From Fremontodendron californicum (Eukaryota > Streptophyta > Magnoliopsida > Malvales > Malvaceae): a stretch of DNA of 64,000 nucleotides. Within the stretch, counting starts at the first letter, position 1. Every line of letters begins with the position of its first letter. The stretch is taken from NCBI GenBank assembly GCA_030761205.1, contig JAULJL010000039.1, positions 878,001 to 942,000 on the forward strand, read 5' to 3'. Under the pieces are notes generated by a model. That model had not been told where the DNA came from. It searched no databases and saw only the letters and a list, made by a program, of their open reading frames with translations. The position numbers and the translations under genes were made by a program. Positions 45,717-61,581 of this stretch are shown here, in pieces.

Positions 45717-45808
45717 TCCCTCGCTAATTCCAATTTTTCTTATTATTATCATCTGGCGCCAAGAAAAACCAAACAAAAAATAGCTTCAAAGCACTTACCT
45801 CCTTACGA

Positions 45809-47722
45809 ATGCCGCGAAAAGGAATGAGGAGCCTTTGCTTCAGCCCCAGAACGCCGTCGTTCCACCAATCCATGTCACCTTCTTCAAGAACCTCGATATC
45901 CAGTACTCCTCGCCGTCGATTCTCCGAATCCATGATCGAGCAAACCATCGACGCCGCGGCTACCATTATCATGAAATGGGATGCTGAAACGTCTGCTTAC
46001 GCTAGAGTGACTTCTCTTTTCTACGAAAGCAAAAGAGAAGCCATGCAGTTCATAAGATCCGTTAACGAGATACAAAAAATCATGCATTTGCTTGTTTCTG
46101 ATCAAGATTCCAATTCGCAAAAGCTCATTCAAGCTCAGCGTTTGATGCAAATTGCCATGAAGAGGCTTCAGAAAGAGTTTTACCAGATTTTATCGATGAA
46201 CCGGGCTCATTTGGATCCGGAATCGGTTTCTATTCAATCATCACGGACCTCCGCACGATCAAGCTCGTCGGATTACGATTATGACGGTTCACCGGACAAC
46301 GAGATTGGCGCCGTGGGGGATTCCATCTCTGAAGTAGAAGAAGTTTCTTTTATGGCTATGTCCGATCTGAAATTGATAGCGGATTGCATGATCGCTTCCG
46401 GTTACGCTAAAGAATGCGTAGATATTTATAAAATTATTCGAAAATCGATTATCGATGAAGGTGTTTATAAGCTCGGAATCGAAAAAATAAGCTCGTCTCA
46501 GATTAATAAAATGGAATGGGATTTACTGGATTTGAAAATCAAGGACTGGTTAGAAGCCGTGAAGATTTCAATGAGGACGCTTTTCACTGGAGAAAGAATC
46601 CTCTGCGATCACGTCTTTGCTTCGTCGGATTCCATCAGAGAATCTTGCTTTGCCGAGATTACAAAAGAAGGCGCCATGCTTCTGTTTGGATTCCCAGAAC
46701 TCGTCGCCAAGAAAAAAAAGTCGCCGCCGGAGAAAATGTTCCGTGTTCTCGATATGTACACGGCTATTTCAGAGTACTGGCAAGAGATTGAAACGATCTT
46801 TTCTTTTGAATCGACTTCAGCCGTCCGATTACAAGCTCTTAACTCGCTGATTCGACTCAGTGAGTCAGTGCGGTCGTTGTTGACAGATTTTGAGTCCAAA
46901 ATCCAAAAGGACTCGTCCAAAGCGATTATTCCAGGCGGCAGTCTTCATCGTCTAACGATCTACTCGATGAATTACCTTACTCTCCTCGCTGATTACAGCA
47001 ACATCCTCACCGACATTATCTCGGACTGGCCACCGCCAGCGAAATCATCGTTACCGGAATCTTTCTTCGACAGTCCGGATTTAAACGAATCTCCGGCGCC
47101 GGCCAATTCCGTCCGCATTGCGTGGCTAATCCTCGTCCTACTCTTCAAACTCGACGGCAAAGCCAAGCATTACAAAGACGTCTCATTATCATATCTATTT
47201 TTAGCCAACAATCTCCAACATGTAATCTCCAAAGTCCATACATCAAATCTCCAGTATTTACTCGGTGAGGAATGGATCGCGAAACACGAAGCTAAGGTGA
47301 GTCTGTTCGCAGCGAATTACGAGCGGTTAGCGTGGGGCCACGTATTCTCTTCATTGCCGGAGAATCCAACGGCTTCGATGACACCGGGAGAAGCTAAAGA
47401 GTGTTTCAGGAAATTCAATTCAAGCTTTGAAGATGCGTATTGGAAGCAGATTTCTTGCATCATACCCGACTCGAAACTCCGAGACGAGATTAAGGTTTCC
47501 ATCGGAAGAAAGCTCGTCGCGGTATACAGGGAGTTTTTCGATACGCATAAATCAACGGTTGGAGATGAAAGAAGCGTCAGATTATTTGTCAGATTTTACC
47601 CTGAAGATGTAGGGAATTACTTGTCGGATTTGTTCTTTGCGACGGTTAGTTCCGGGAGTTCATCCACGTCTTCTTCCACGTCGTCTCATCGGCGGCATAC
47701 GCAGTCACCGTTAAAAGCATAG
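45809..47722 (+). CDS. Exocyst subunit EXO70, H-clade-like
   Basis: A 637-aa intronless EXO70 protein. EXO70 binds phosphoinositides and helps the exocyst tether secretory vesicles to the plasma membrane; the plant H clade is linked to defence and trichome wall secretion. The N terminus has a short Ser/Arg/Pro segment (SSRTSISSTPRRRFSES) typical of H members, then the helix SMIEQTIDAAATIIMKWD. An acidic Ser-rich linker lies near residues 145-175, and the Exo70 C-terminal helical domain runs from about 240 (IKDWLEAVKISMRTLFTGER) to about 615, including MTPGEAKECFRKFN and the basic IGRKLVAVYREF. The tail is Ser/Thr-rich. Intronless structure fits most EXO70 paralogs other than clade A. A second ATG five codons in (MRSLCF) could also start translation. 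Exact paralog is not decided. Confidence 0.88.
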   Translation: MPRKGMRSLCFSPRTPSFHQSMSPSSRTSISSTPRRRFSESMIEQTIDAAATIIMKWDAETSAYARVTSLFYESKREAMQFIRSVNEIQKIMHLLVSDQDSNSQKLIQAQRLMQIAMKRLQKEFYQILSMNRAHLDPESVSIQSSRTSARSSSSDYDYDGSPDNEIGAVGDSISEVEEVSFMAMSDLKLIADCMIASGYAKECVDIYKIIRKSIIDEGVYKLGIEKISSSQINKMEWDLLDLKIKDWLEAVKISMRTLFTGERILCDHVFASSDSIRESCFAEITKEGAMLLFGFPELVAKKKKSPPEKMFRVLDMYTAISEYWQEIETIFSFESTSAVRLQALNSLIRLSESVRSLLTDFESKIQKDSSKAIIPGGSLHRLTIYSMNYLTLLADYSNILTDIISDWPPPAKSSLPESFFDSPDLNESPAPANSVRIAWLILVLLFKLDGKAKHYKDVSLSYLFLANNLQHVISKVHTSNLQYLLGEEWIAKHEAKVSLFAANYERLAWGHVFSSLPENPTASMTPGEAKECFRKFNSSFEDAYWKQISCIIPDSKLRDEIKVSIGRKLVAVYREFFDTHKSTVGDERSVRLFVRFYPEDVGNYLSDLFFATVSSGSSSTSSSTSSHRRHTQSPLKA

Positions 47723-50484
47723 ACTTTTTTTTTTCTTTTATTAATTTTATGGCGATTTTTCTAATCGTCAAAAATCGGCGATGATTTTGAGGTAGTTATA
47801 TAACGGCTTTTTTTACGTGTTATTTACATGATAAGTCCCTCCACATCTGTGTTAAGCTCAGATTTGAGATTCATTTCTCTCTCTCACTCATTGTTCGTTT
47901 GCTGAAAGAGAAATGATTTTATGTACAACTTGAGTATATAATTTCCTAAATAAAACCAATCTGTTTGTTATTATCAATTTTTTTTTTTTTATGATCTCTT
48001 AATGCTAAAGCTGCTAAAATTTCATAGGATTATCGGACAAAGGTTGATGATTATCTACAAAGACATGAAATGTCATAAGTGCATCGGAATAAAGACATGG
48101 AAATTATGTTTTTATAAACATATTTCGATACTTAAATTAGTATGAATTAAAAAAAAAAAGTAAGGAATAATGAGAAGTTTTCCGTGTTTATATATATTTT
48201 TTTATTTCACCTATTTATATTAGATGTATGTTAATTTAACAGATATAAATTAAATATTTGTTGTATTTGAAATTATTGGTATTTTGTATATAAAAATCTA
48301 ACGTGACAAAATACAGGTCGATCTAATATTTTGCTATAAGAAATTTTGCTTAATAGTTAACCAAATTTACGTTGGTGCATGTGTCCTGTTGAAACAAAAA
48401 AAAAATTGAATTCTTCCTTCTTTTTTTGTGCAAGTTCCAAAAGATGGTATAACAAAAGAAAATCATGTTTTGGATTCACTAGATTAATCTAATATCCTAA
48501 AGATTCGAACTTTTAAAATGACCTATTTGAGTTTGATGCTTTTAATTATTTTAATTAAAAAAAATTATACGACAAAAATAATTTCGTGTGTAAAATGTTG
48601 AATTATTAATTTCAATAATTAAGATTAATTTCAACAGTCTTATTTAAAGAAAATGATTTTGCGGCCCCAAAACCTGTCTCCGTTATGAAAAGATTGCAAG
48701 GAGAACGGACGAAATCTAGCATCGAAACAGAAAACACGACATTTCTGCTAAGCAGAAATTAGCAGTCAAATAAAAACTGCTGCTGGTAAAGTAAAAAAAA
48801 AAAAAAAGATTCGGATCGAGAAAACACTTAATACTTTTCAATGCCAAACAGAAATTTTCTCGAGAAAAAAATGAGCTGGTTTCAAAATTGTCATGCATTT
48901 ACCTTTCAAAAAAAGAATACATGTGAAATGACATGGTTTATATGTGGTCAAACTTTATTTATAGCCAGCAAATAAAAAAAAAAAAAAAAAAAAAATCCAA
49001 GGGATAGGACCTACCTTTTGAACACTTAAACAGAGGTTTATGTAAATCTTTTACTAGTCTGAGTTGTTCTTGGGAGATTTCAAATTTATAATCCAATTCC
49101 AACCTTGGCAGCTCTGTTTCACCTTCCAGAAAACTCATCGGTCATCATTTCTACATCATGCATCATAATTTCGTGATGGTTGGTACTTTTGGACACAATA
49201 TGAAAAACACGTTATGAACATGATCTGTTCGATAAATATGTTTAAATATGATTAATATGATACGTTTATACACGGATCGTATTCGTGTTTAAATTTTTTG
49301 ACACATTTAATAATTTATGTTATGTTTATATTTATAAAACCGACATAAAAAAATATAAAATAACACGCATATACACAGATTATCAAGTAATCACTATGAT
49401 GCACAGACTATACCCCTTTACAAGAAAAGCAATAAGACCATAAATCGTCACAACTAATATTGCATTTTTTTATGATCAAAAAGTGTTTTTCACCTCAAAC
49501 ATAATGCTAAACAGATAAAAAAAATTGACTTTTGCTGTTGAAATCATAGTTTGAAAAACCAAACCAAAAAGTCAAAAAATATAATTTTTGGGCTTTAAAA
49601 GCTGGCTTTTGAATAAAATAATTTTATTATCCTCATATCTCTACACTTATATTATTTTAAACATATCTTTTTTGACATTTTAATTTCCTACAACAAGGCT
49701 AAACACTTAAAAAATTTTAAACCACGATTTTCCACCACACTTTTTAAATATACATTTTTTAACTTAAATTTTTTTCAATTCAAATTTTTTTCAACAGTTA
49801 AATTAGCTTTATGTCCTATGATCAAAAGCCTGAATTCCAAGGAGAGCCATTTAATTTATAAAAGTTGAAGCCCAAGGCTTATAGTCCATAACTTTTGTTT
49901 TTCCTGAAAGTACCCAAAACAGATCCAACAAAATATAATAAATGTGGCCCATCAAATCGCTGTGATTTTGACTGTTAACAAATCTTGTATCATTTGCATT
50001 AATTGATCAAACAACAACAAAAAAAATGTCATATTCATACCCCTTCAACAGTAATTTCCAGCTTTTTTTTTTTTTTTTCCTCTCCCACAAAATTAGCAAA
50101 GAATAGCATATGCTTGGAATTTTGGGAACCTAACTAAAACACAACATCCGACACAAAATAATTGCCTTTTTGATTTAAAGATTTTGCTATCAAATGTCCT
50201 TTTAAGGCATTTGTTAAAGTTAATTAAGTACAAGTTGATTTGAGTGAAAGAGATTTAGGTCGTTTAAGCAAATAATTTTGAATTCAAGCTCTTGTGAATG
50301 CAGAAAACTTTATTGAAAGAGGTTCTTCTCTTGGCGCCCGACAGTACTTCGAAGGAATAGTCATGGACGAATCTTGAAGATACCTTGAGTAACCAAAAAA
50401 AAAAATTAATTAACTTATTATTTATAATAATATTTTATATTAAATGTTGTAGTTAGTAGTTAATTTGATGAATTTTAATATATT

Positions 50485-50850
50485 GAAATTAAAGGTGAGC
50501 ATTAGTCAATTATAATTTACTAAATCAAGCAAAACTGACTTTATTCGGTTAATTTGGGTTGGTTTAATCGGTTTCGAAACTAATCGATTATTTTTGTCGA
50601 TTTAAACGGTTAATTCGATCGATTATCGAGTTTAAATTTTGATAACCGAATCGACCGAACAAATCGACTTCTTAAAATGATCTTCACCTATTGCTGAAAA
50701 TCAAATTAATCAATCGAACTGAACAATTTGATTATTTTTGGTTATTTTCAATTATTTATACATATTCGATCGATTCAATTATTAAAATATATCATATCAA
50801 TTTATTTAATTTTAAAAATTTTAAAATCAAATAAACTGAATCAATAGAAT
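50485..50850. repeat. AATCGGTT-rich element
   Basis: Starts near AGGTGAGCATTAGTCAAT and is dense in AATCGGTT, CGATCGATT and CCGAATCGACCG words in both orientations, typical of a widespread plant MITE type. The right end is decayed (CAATAGAATACTCTTCC). No target duplication found. Confidence 0.4.
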
Positions 50851-50958
50851 ACTCTTCCTAGTTCAAAAAAAAGAAAAGAAGAGAAATCCTAGGTATGGAC
50901 GAGGAGGAGCCACAGAGAAGATGTCTCTAGATAATAACATATTAGTAATCAGAAACAA

Positions 50959-51141
50959 GATTTTACTAACGAGTGTTTTAAGGATACTCTTTAAGATTAT
51001 CATATATAGTAATATCTTCATTCAATGCATTAAAAATGACGAATAAAATTATCAACTATTATATTTAATATAATATTTTTATTATAAAAAAATATTAATT
51101 AATTTTAAAAAATATCTTAAATACATTCGTTAGCAAAACTC
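50959..51141. mobile_element. MITE with TTTTGCTAACGAATA ends, copy 1
   Basis: Left GATTTTACTAACGAGTG and right CATTCGTTAGCAAAACTC are inverted repeats; the core is AT-rich. It is an inverted-orientation relative of 53144-53321. Confidence 0.65.
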
Positions 51142-51191
51142 AACCTTTAATCCTTTACGCTGTACTATTTTGGCATGGACATGGAGGAGTA

Positions 51192-51458
51192 GAGCTGCTC
51201 ATGGGCTGGGTCGGGCCGCGGCCCGGTTTTTTTCTCAGCCCAGGTCCGGCCCGCCCGTTTAAGCCCGAAATACTGTTAATTGGAATAAAAAAATAAATTT
51301 TTTTATTTTTTTTATAATTAAAATTAAATAAAATAATATTATTATAATAAAAATTACTGTTCCGAGCCGATCAAGAACACAAAATATCCTGTCCAGACCT
51401 GATCCGATACGGGCCGGATCTGCCGGGCCGGGCGGGCTGCCCGGCCCTTGAGCAGGTC
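51192..51458. mobile_element. GC-ended MITE, copy 7
   Basis: Left GAGCTGCTCATGGGCTGGG, right CCCGGCCCTTGAGCAGGTC, TA on both sides; preserved GC blocks. Confidence 0.8.
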
Positions 51459-51715
51459 TACGGAGGAGGACCATTTGCAAAGGAAACCTTGGATCTTCAA
51501 CTCTTGTTTTGCTTTTATTTTTATTTTTAGTTTACTTCATTCTAAGAAAAAACTCCAAGCACAGACTTCGAGAAAATAAATATTACTCAGTAAATAAATG
51601 ATAAAAAAAGTTTTTCACGTTCATCCAAATTCCAATGTTTAATCAATGGCTAATGGTCATGCTGTTTGGAGTGTAGCCATAAATGATTTATAAAATTATA
51701 ATAATAGAGCAGGTG

Positions 51716-52287
51716 TAGGGATGGCAATGAAGCAGGGCAGGGGGCGAATTTTGCAGTATCCGCCCCCGCCCCGCCATAGTACTGCTCTGCCCCGTCCCCC
51801 GTTCCGCTCCGTAATGGACGTTGAAATTTCAATACTACTACCACCTCCATGGATGTCGGTTACATCCATAACCGCCCCGCCCCGCTACGCCCCATTTGAT
51901 ATTTATCAATTATTTTTATTTTTTTTAAATAATAAAGCATTTCAAAAAAAATTTAAATATAAATTAAATATAAACATGTTTTTAATATAGGAAGAGAAAA
52001 AAATAAAGTATTAGGTTTAAGTTTTTAAAAATAAAAATAATAAGTTTAATTATATTATTTTATTATTCATTTAAAAGCTAAATATGTAAGGATAAAATTG
52101 TAATTTTAGTATTCGGGGCGGGGCGGTGCGGAGCAGGCAATTACCACAACTGCTCCATCCCCGCCTTTCAAATAGAAAAAACCGCACCGCCCCGCTCCGC
52201 CTCCATTGTTCAAAAAAAAAAAAAACCTCTCCAGTCGGATCGGATCGGTTCGAAATCCATCGGTCGGATCGGATTTTGCCATCCCTA
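51716..52287. mobile_element. hAT element, TAGGGATGGCAA family, copy 2
   Basis: Full copy in the opposite orientation to 25756-26324: ends TAGGGATGGCAA and TTTTGCCATCCCTA, perfect octamer AGCAGGTG at 51708-51715 and 52288-52295. The body is 572 bp, non-coding. Confidence 0.92.
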
Positions 52288-52364
52288 AGCAGGTGAATGT
52301 ATCACGGAGGCAGATGTCCCTTACACTCCGACAAATTACGAATCTAAAACTAACCCTTTACGTT

Positions 52365-52650
52365 TAGATCTAACAATATTAAATAAGATATGATAAAAAA
52401 ATTAAAAATATGATATAAATAAAATATTTTAAAATTTATATAAATAAATTCGATAAAAAAAAATATGAACACAATACGAATATATGAATATTTTAAAATT
52501 TGTATAATATGAATTATTAACGTATCAAAATTTATATAAATATAAAATACTTTAAATACAATTATGATATAATAAAATATACGAATTCGACACTTTAAAT
52601 ACAATTATGATATAATAAAATATACGAATTCGACACGATAATATGAGTTC
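52365..52650. repeat. CGTGT-type repeat with internal 43-bp duplication
   Basis: Left end TTAGATCTAACAATATT. Within it a 43-base unit at 52550-52592 is repeated without change at 52593-52635, starting CTTTAAATACAATTATGATA. Confidence 0.7.
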
Positions 52651-52724
52651 TAAAATCTTATTTACTATTCACTTTTAAGTAGGGTGTTTACTATTTTATA
52701 ACAAGATTTGATAATTAGTGTATA

Positions 52725-52920
52725 TATATTTTATTTTATATTTTTTACCTATCAATCATGTAAATATGAATAAAATATAAATTATTAAATTTAAATTTAA
52801 ATACAAATATAATATATGTAATATAAAATATATATTAATAATATTATATTAATCATATTTGAACATATACTATCATATTTATTAAACATATAATATTTGT
52901 ATAATGTGCGCAAAATTTTC
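52725..52920. repeat. Diverged CGTGT-type repeat
   Basis: AT-rich sequence with AAATATGAATAAAATATAAATTATTAAAT-like core words shared with 1186-1420 and 60885-61050. Ends unclear. Confidence 0.35.
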
Positions 52921-53143
52921 GAAAAAAAATCCAACCAATGCAAAAGGAAGGAAGGAAAGAAACGAAATGAAACGACATCCTATGATCCTAACCAATAGGA
53001 CACAGATAAATTAAAACTGTCCAATAGAAAACTGCCAAATCAAAAGAATACAAAATTTCAGATTTCGCCAGCTGTCATATCTAAGAACAGACGTCACGTT
53101 ACCCAAAACTGTAGATGGGGGGCGAAGTTTCGTTATAAAAATA

Positions 53144-53321
53144 GGGTTTTGCTAACGAATACTCTTAATGTATTTGTTAAGGTTAATTAATATAATATTT
53201 ATAATAATAATATTATATTAAATATAAAAATTGATAATTTTATTTATTATTTTTGATGTATTGAATGAAAATATTATTATATATAATAATTTTAACAAGT
53301 GAGTATTTGTTAGCAAAATCC
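53144..53321. mobile_element. MITE in the Ca2+-ATPase promoter
   Basis: Left GGGTTTTGCTAACGAATACTC and right GAGTATTTGTTAGCAAAATCC are inverted ends; ATA stands on each side, a possible 3-bp duplication. It ends 194 bases before the start codon at 53516. TATAAAAATA (53134-53143) precedes it and TATAAAAG (53328-53335) follows. Confidence 0.75.
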
Positions 53322-53515
53322 ATAAAGTATAAAAGATTAAAAGCAGAGGAGAAAAAAGAGATTAATAGTGGGAAATAGAAGAAAACCTCGATGCAAGTGA
53401 ACCAAAATCGATGAATCATTGAAGTTTTTCTCTTCTCTTTCTCGCTCTTTTCTCGATAACCAAACAACCTTTAATCTTCCCCGTATCCTAGGTTCGTATC
53501 ATAACCGATTCAAAC

Positions 53516-58169
<4,654 letters not shown>

Positions 58170-58513
58170 AACAACTTGTTAGAAATTCGAGAAGTTGGAT
58201 TCTGCTTCTGATACTGCCCGTAAGCATATGAAATTCTTGGAAATTCTCCTTAACATACTCTTTTAACCATCTGAGTTCTGTTATTGGTTCCATCTGAAAC
58301 CCCCATGCAATTTTTACAAAGGGGGATGGCTTGGACCACAGAGAACTTAGCTTAAACTATTCCTTTATCCTTTCTGTTCTCTAGGTTTTATTAAAGATTG
58401 ATGCCAATGTTTGTCTTTACTCTGTCCGAGTGAATGAAGGTGTGATGAAACAGTATCTATTCAGGTTTTTTCTTGCCTACCCAAAACCAACCATAATATT
58501 GGGAGGATATTAT

Positions 58514-58840
58514 CTGTTATTCGGACTCGGTAAATATCGGATACGGTTGGATACTGTTATGTGTTTGTACGTATATACTTTCATATACATGCACGAATGT
58601 GTGTGTTAGATGTAGGTGTCGGTTATGTTATTCCAACTCTTCAGTTTTCTTGAAGTATCTGTGTCCACGATCCTCTAAATATATGAAAAAACTTAAAAAT
58701 TAAACATACTTGTATCGGACACATACTTGTATCCGACACTCATTCTCAAATCCAAGTAACATAAAGTGTCGGATACGAATATTTTTTAAAAATAGAGTCC
58801 GGATACTTTTAAAAAAAAATAAAGAGTCCGAATGATACAA
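58514..58840. mobile_element. hAT-like MITE interrupted by a second copy
   Basis: Outer copy: CTGTTATTCGGACTCGG to GAGTCCGAATGATACAA, flanked by GATATTAT (58506-58513) and GATATTAC (58841-58848). Its core is split by the copy at 58623-58764, which explains the excess length. Confidence 0.7.
58623..58764. mobile_element. Inner nested hAT-like MITE
   Basis: Reverse-oriented copy, TTATGTTATTCCAACTC to ATCCAAGTAACATAA, with GGTGTCGG and AGTGTCGG as flanks (seven of eight match). The duplicated target is itself family core sequence (GTGTCGG). Confidence 0.75.
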
Positions 58841-59464
58841 GATATTACTATTTTGTCTTCTTATTATGAATCTGCCTTATGATTGAAGAGCTTGTATACA
58901 AACACAATTAGAGAGCTTAATTTCCTATCCAGTAATTGGGCATCTTCTTCATAATTTCTCTTACATTTATGGTCCATTTGAGATACTTTATTCATTGGAG
59001 TGTCGTTTTATGATTAGATTTTTTACTCGATAGTAATTTCTTCTACTATTTACTTTTCTATTGTCATTAACTGAATTACCAAATATAGATAACTTTTTAC
59101 TTCTTTTTCATTTTTCTGATACAAGTCATATGGCTTATACAAATAATGAGAATTTATATTCATATAATTAACACAATGACAACTGAAAATAACAAAGTTC
59201 AAAAGTGAAACAACTACACACCTACAGCCTCTTTAAGCAAAAGCAGATTCGATCTCATCTCATAAATGTATAACCACCACCAAAAAGAATGTTTAAGTAT
59301 TAGCCCATCCAATGCCTTTGAAACTAAGCTAAATTAATTGATTTCCCACATCTGCATGAATCAGCTGCTGCTTAATTCGGAAACGACCTGCCAATTTTTA
59401 ATAATCTATCGGGTGTGGTTGATGTACCTATCAAGTTATGGGAATTTAAAGTATCGAAATTTAG

Positions 59465-59695
59465 ATTGGGCAATATTGAACACGATTACACGATACGAAC
59501 ACGACACGAAAAAAATAACTAAAAACACGACACGATACAAAAAAATAACACGAATACGACACGAATACACAAATGTTTCAAAATCTATATAATACGAATT
59601 ATTAACGTTTCAAATTTTATATAAACATAAAATATTTTAAATATAATTATGATACGATAAAATACACGAACATAATACGAAATCACAAATTGTCA
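59465..59695. repeat. CGTGT-type repeat, inverted orientation
   Basis: Starts GGGCAATATTGAACACG, is rich in ACACGACACGA, and ends near AAATCACAAATTGTCAG. Confidence 0.6.
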
Positions 59696-59844
59696 GAAAA
59701 GAATCTTTTAGCCATTCTTCAAATATGCCTTCCTTAAGTAATTCTAGCTTTTCACTTTCTTTTTTTTCTTCTTCTTCTTCTTATCTTCCAAACCCATTTC
59801 TCAATCAGACATTTCTGGTATAGCTACTCAATGCTAGCCTTTAA

Positions 59845-60022
59845 TTTTGAACATGACACAAACACGATATGAAAAAAATAAACAAAACACGATACGACAT
59901 GAAAAAAATAACAAGAACACAGAATAAATACGCAAACATATTAAAATTTATATATATATAACACTTAAACATAATTATGACAAAAAAATAATAATATAAA
60001 TACACGAATTATCAGATCTATT
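59845..60022. repeat. CGTGT-type repeat
   Basis: AACATGACACAAACACGATA to TACACGAATTATCAGATCTA; same order of blocks as the copy at 59465. Confidence 0.6.
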
Positions 60023-60424
60023 CGGTACCAAGAGCATATGAACACACCCCCACACTCCATAAGAGTCAGTCCTCAGCAGATGTAACATCCACACCAAACA
60101 TTAATATTTTGATATTTTCAACTTCTTCAAGCAAAGTTATATGGGAGGTTTTCGTGAAGAAAAGAAGGCGTGCAAAAGCTAAATTAGGAGGTTTAGGTCA
60201 CCCCTTTCTCTTTCCATACAAAAATTAAATGATTTGATTATGAAGGACTAGTTTTGATTTCAATGGCTAGCTTAATTTGTTAAGACTTTTTGAACAAGTA
60301 TTTGCATTGGGGTTTCCTTTGTTTTTTGTAGTTTTCTTGTAAACAAACCCAAACCTGTCTGAGATAATGGGCAAGGAATTGATTTATAGGTGAAAAAGAT
60401 TTCCATTGATTTTGACATTCTATT

Positions 60425-60650
60425 ATACATAATTTTAGATACGATATGATTATAATACGAAAAAAGAATTAAAATATCACATAAAATATGACACAATACG
60501 AAAAAATAATACGAACACGACAAGAATAAACGAATATGTCAAAATCTATATTACTTGAATTATTAATGTGTCAAAATTTATATAAAATATATAACACCTT
60601 AATAATTATGATACCAAAATTAAAATAATACGAATTGCCATATCTATGTC
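60425..60650. repeat. CGTGT-type repeat
   Basis: Contains GAACACGACAAGAATAAACG and TATAACACCTTAATAATTATG, ending ATACGAATTGCCATATCTA. Confidence 0.6.
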
Positions 60651-60884
60651 CAAGCCAAGCTTTACTTACATGCAAATTCAATACTTAAAATATATAAACC
60701 TCACTAACATTTTATGAAAATTACTTACTATTACTAGTAGCATTAAAAAATCTCTGATGTTCTTTGCTGTAATCTTTTTCCTGAAACAGATGATTAATTG
60801 TTGATAATTATTAAGGACAGACTAAAATAACAAAAATGACAAGTTTAACAAAAAAAAATTCATGTTTTTTATATCAATTGTGTA

Positions 60885-61050
60885 AACATAAATACAATAT
60901 AAATTATTAAATATATCAAAATTTTAAATACGAATATGATACATATATTAAACTTATCAAGTTAAATCGTGTTTATACATGTCGTATCGTATCGTATTTA
61001 TTAAATATATATGTATTTATATCATGTTTTTATATTATATCCAAAATTAA
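60885..61050. repeat. CGTGT-type repeat
   Basis: ATTGTGTAAACATAAATACA to ATATCCAAAATTAACAGG, opposite in orientation to the three copies before it. Confidence 0.5.
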
Positions 61051-61052
61051 CA

Positions 61053-61292
61053 GGTAGATCTGAAAATTCGTGTATTCATGTCGTGTTCGTATATTTTGTT
61101 ATGTCATAATCGTGTTTAAGGTATTTTATATTTATATAAATTTTAATACGTTAAGGATTCATATTATATAAATTTTGAAACATTCGTATCGTGTTTATTA
61201 TTTTTCGTGTCATGTCATGTCATGTCGTGTTTTATTTTTATTTTTTGTATCGTGTTCGTATCATGTTCAATATTATCGGATCTATTATTAAT
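61053..61292. repeat. CGTGT-type repeat, best-defined ends
   Basis: Left TAGATCTGAAAATTCGTGTA and right CAATATTATCGGATCTA pair as inverted ends. Directly abuts the previous copy. It ends about 290 bases before the ABCG start codon. Confidence 0.65.
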
Positions 61293-61512
61293 TATTAACA
61301 GGTTTATATACATCATACTGTACTCCATGGTGATAGCCGTAGATAATGGCTTCTATTCTTTGAACAATGAAGAAACTTGGTAGAAAGTGAAGGATCTTTA
61401 AGCAAAGATGCGCAAACTCCTTTCACCTACTATACGCATTATGTAAGGGGTTAGATACTTGGAATCACCAAACTTCTTGACCATTTTTTTTCTCTCTCTC
61501 TATTTTCCTTAT

Positions 61513-61518
61513 TATAAA
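61513..61518 (+). promoter_or_regulatory. Candidate TATA box of the ABCG gene
   Basis: TATAAA, 64 bases before the ATG at 61582, in the context CCTTATTATAAACCC. It would place transcription start near 61545 and so excludes translation from the open frame upstream. Confidence 0.45.
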
Positions 61519-61581
61519 CCCTTTCCCATAAAGATTTTCTGCAAACCAAGAAAAAACCCAAAACAGACATACAAAAAAGTA

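Larger units (their letters stand above)
38667..45808. other. Gene-free region between tRNA-Arg and EXO70
   Basis: No protein gene recognised. It contains a degenerate GC-ended element with a nested SINE, a 20-bp-period degenerate repeat (40330-40500), one CTATGTTACTC MITE, a GC-ended MITE, a CGTGT-type repeat and long AT-rich stretches. Some sequence around 39850-40880 may be an old retrotransposon remnant, but no coding domain or LTR pair is visible. Confidence 0.6.
47723..53515. other. Gene-free region between EXO70 and the Ca2+-ATPase
   Basis: No gene recognised. Contents: EXO70 3' region, a diverged CGTGT-type repeat (about 49210-49400), an element rich in GGTTTAATCGGTTTCGAA-like words (about 50485-50850), a pair of inverted MITEs with TTTTGCTAACGAATA ends, a GC-ended MITE, a 572-bp hAT element and two CGTGT-type repeats. 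Confidence 0.65.
58170..61581. other. Intergenic region dense in small repeats
   Basis: Between the Ca2+-ATPase stop and the ABCG start there is no gene. It holds the ATPase 3' region, two nested hAT-like MITEs (58514-58840) and five CGTGT-type repeats between 59465 and 61292. ABCG promoter sequence occupies about the last 290 bases. Confidence 0.75.

Noticed and set aside
61459..61581. N-terminal extension of the ABCG protein
   Set aside because: The extension starts at TTG, not ATG, contains no ATG before 61582, and a TATA box lies inside it. It is leader sequence.
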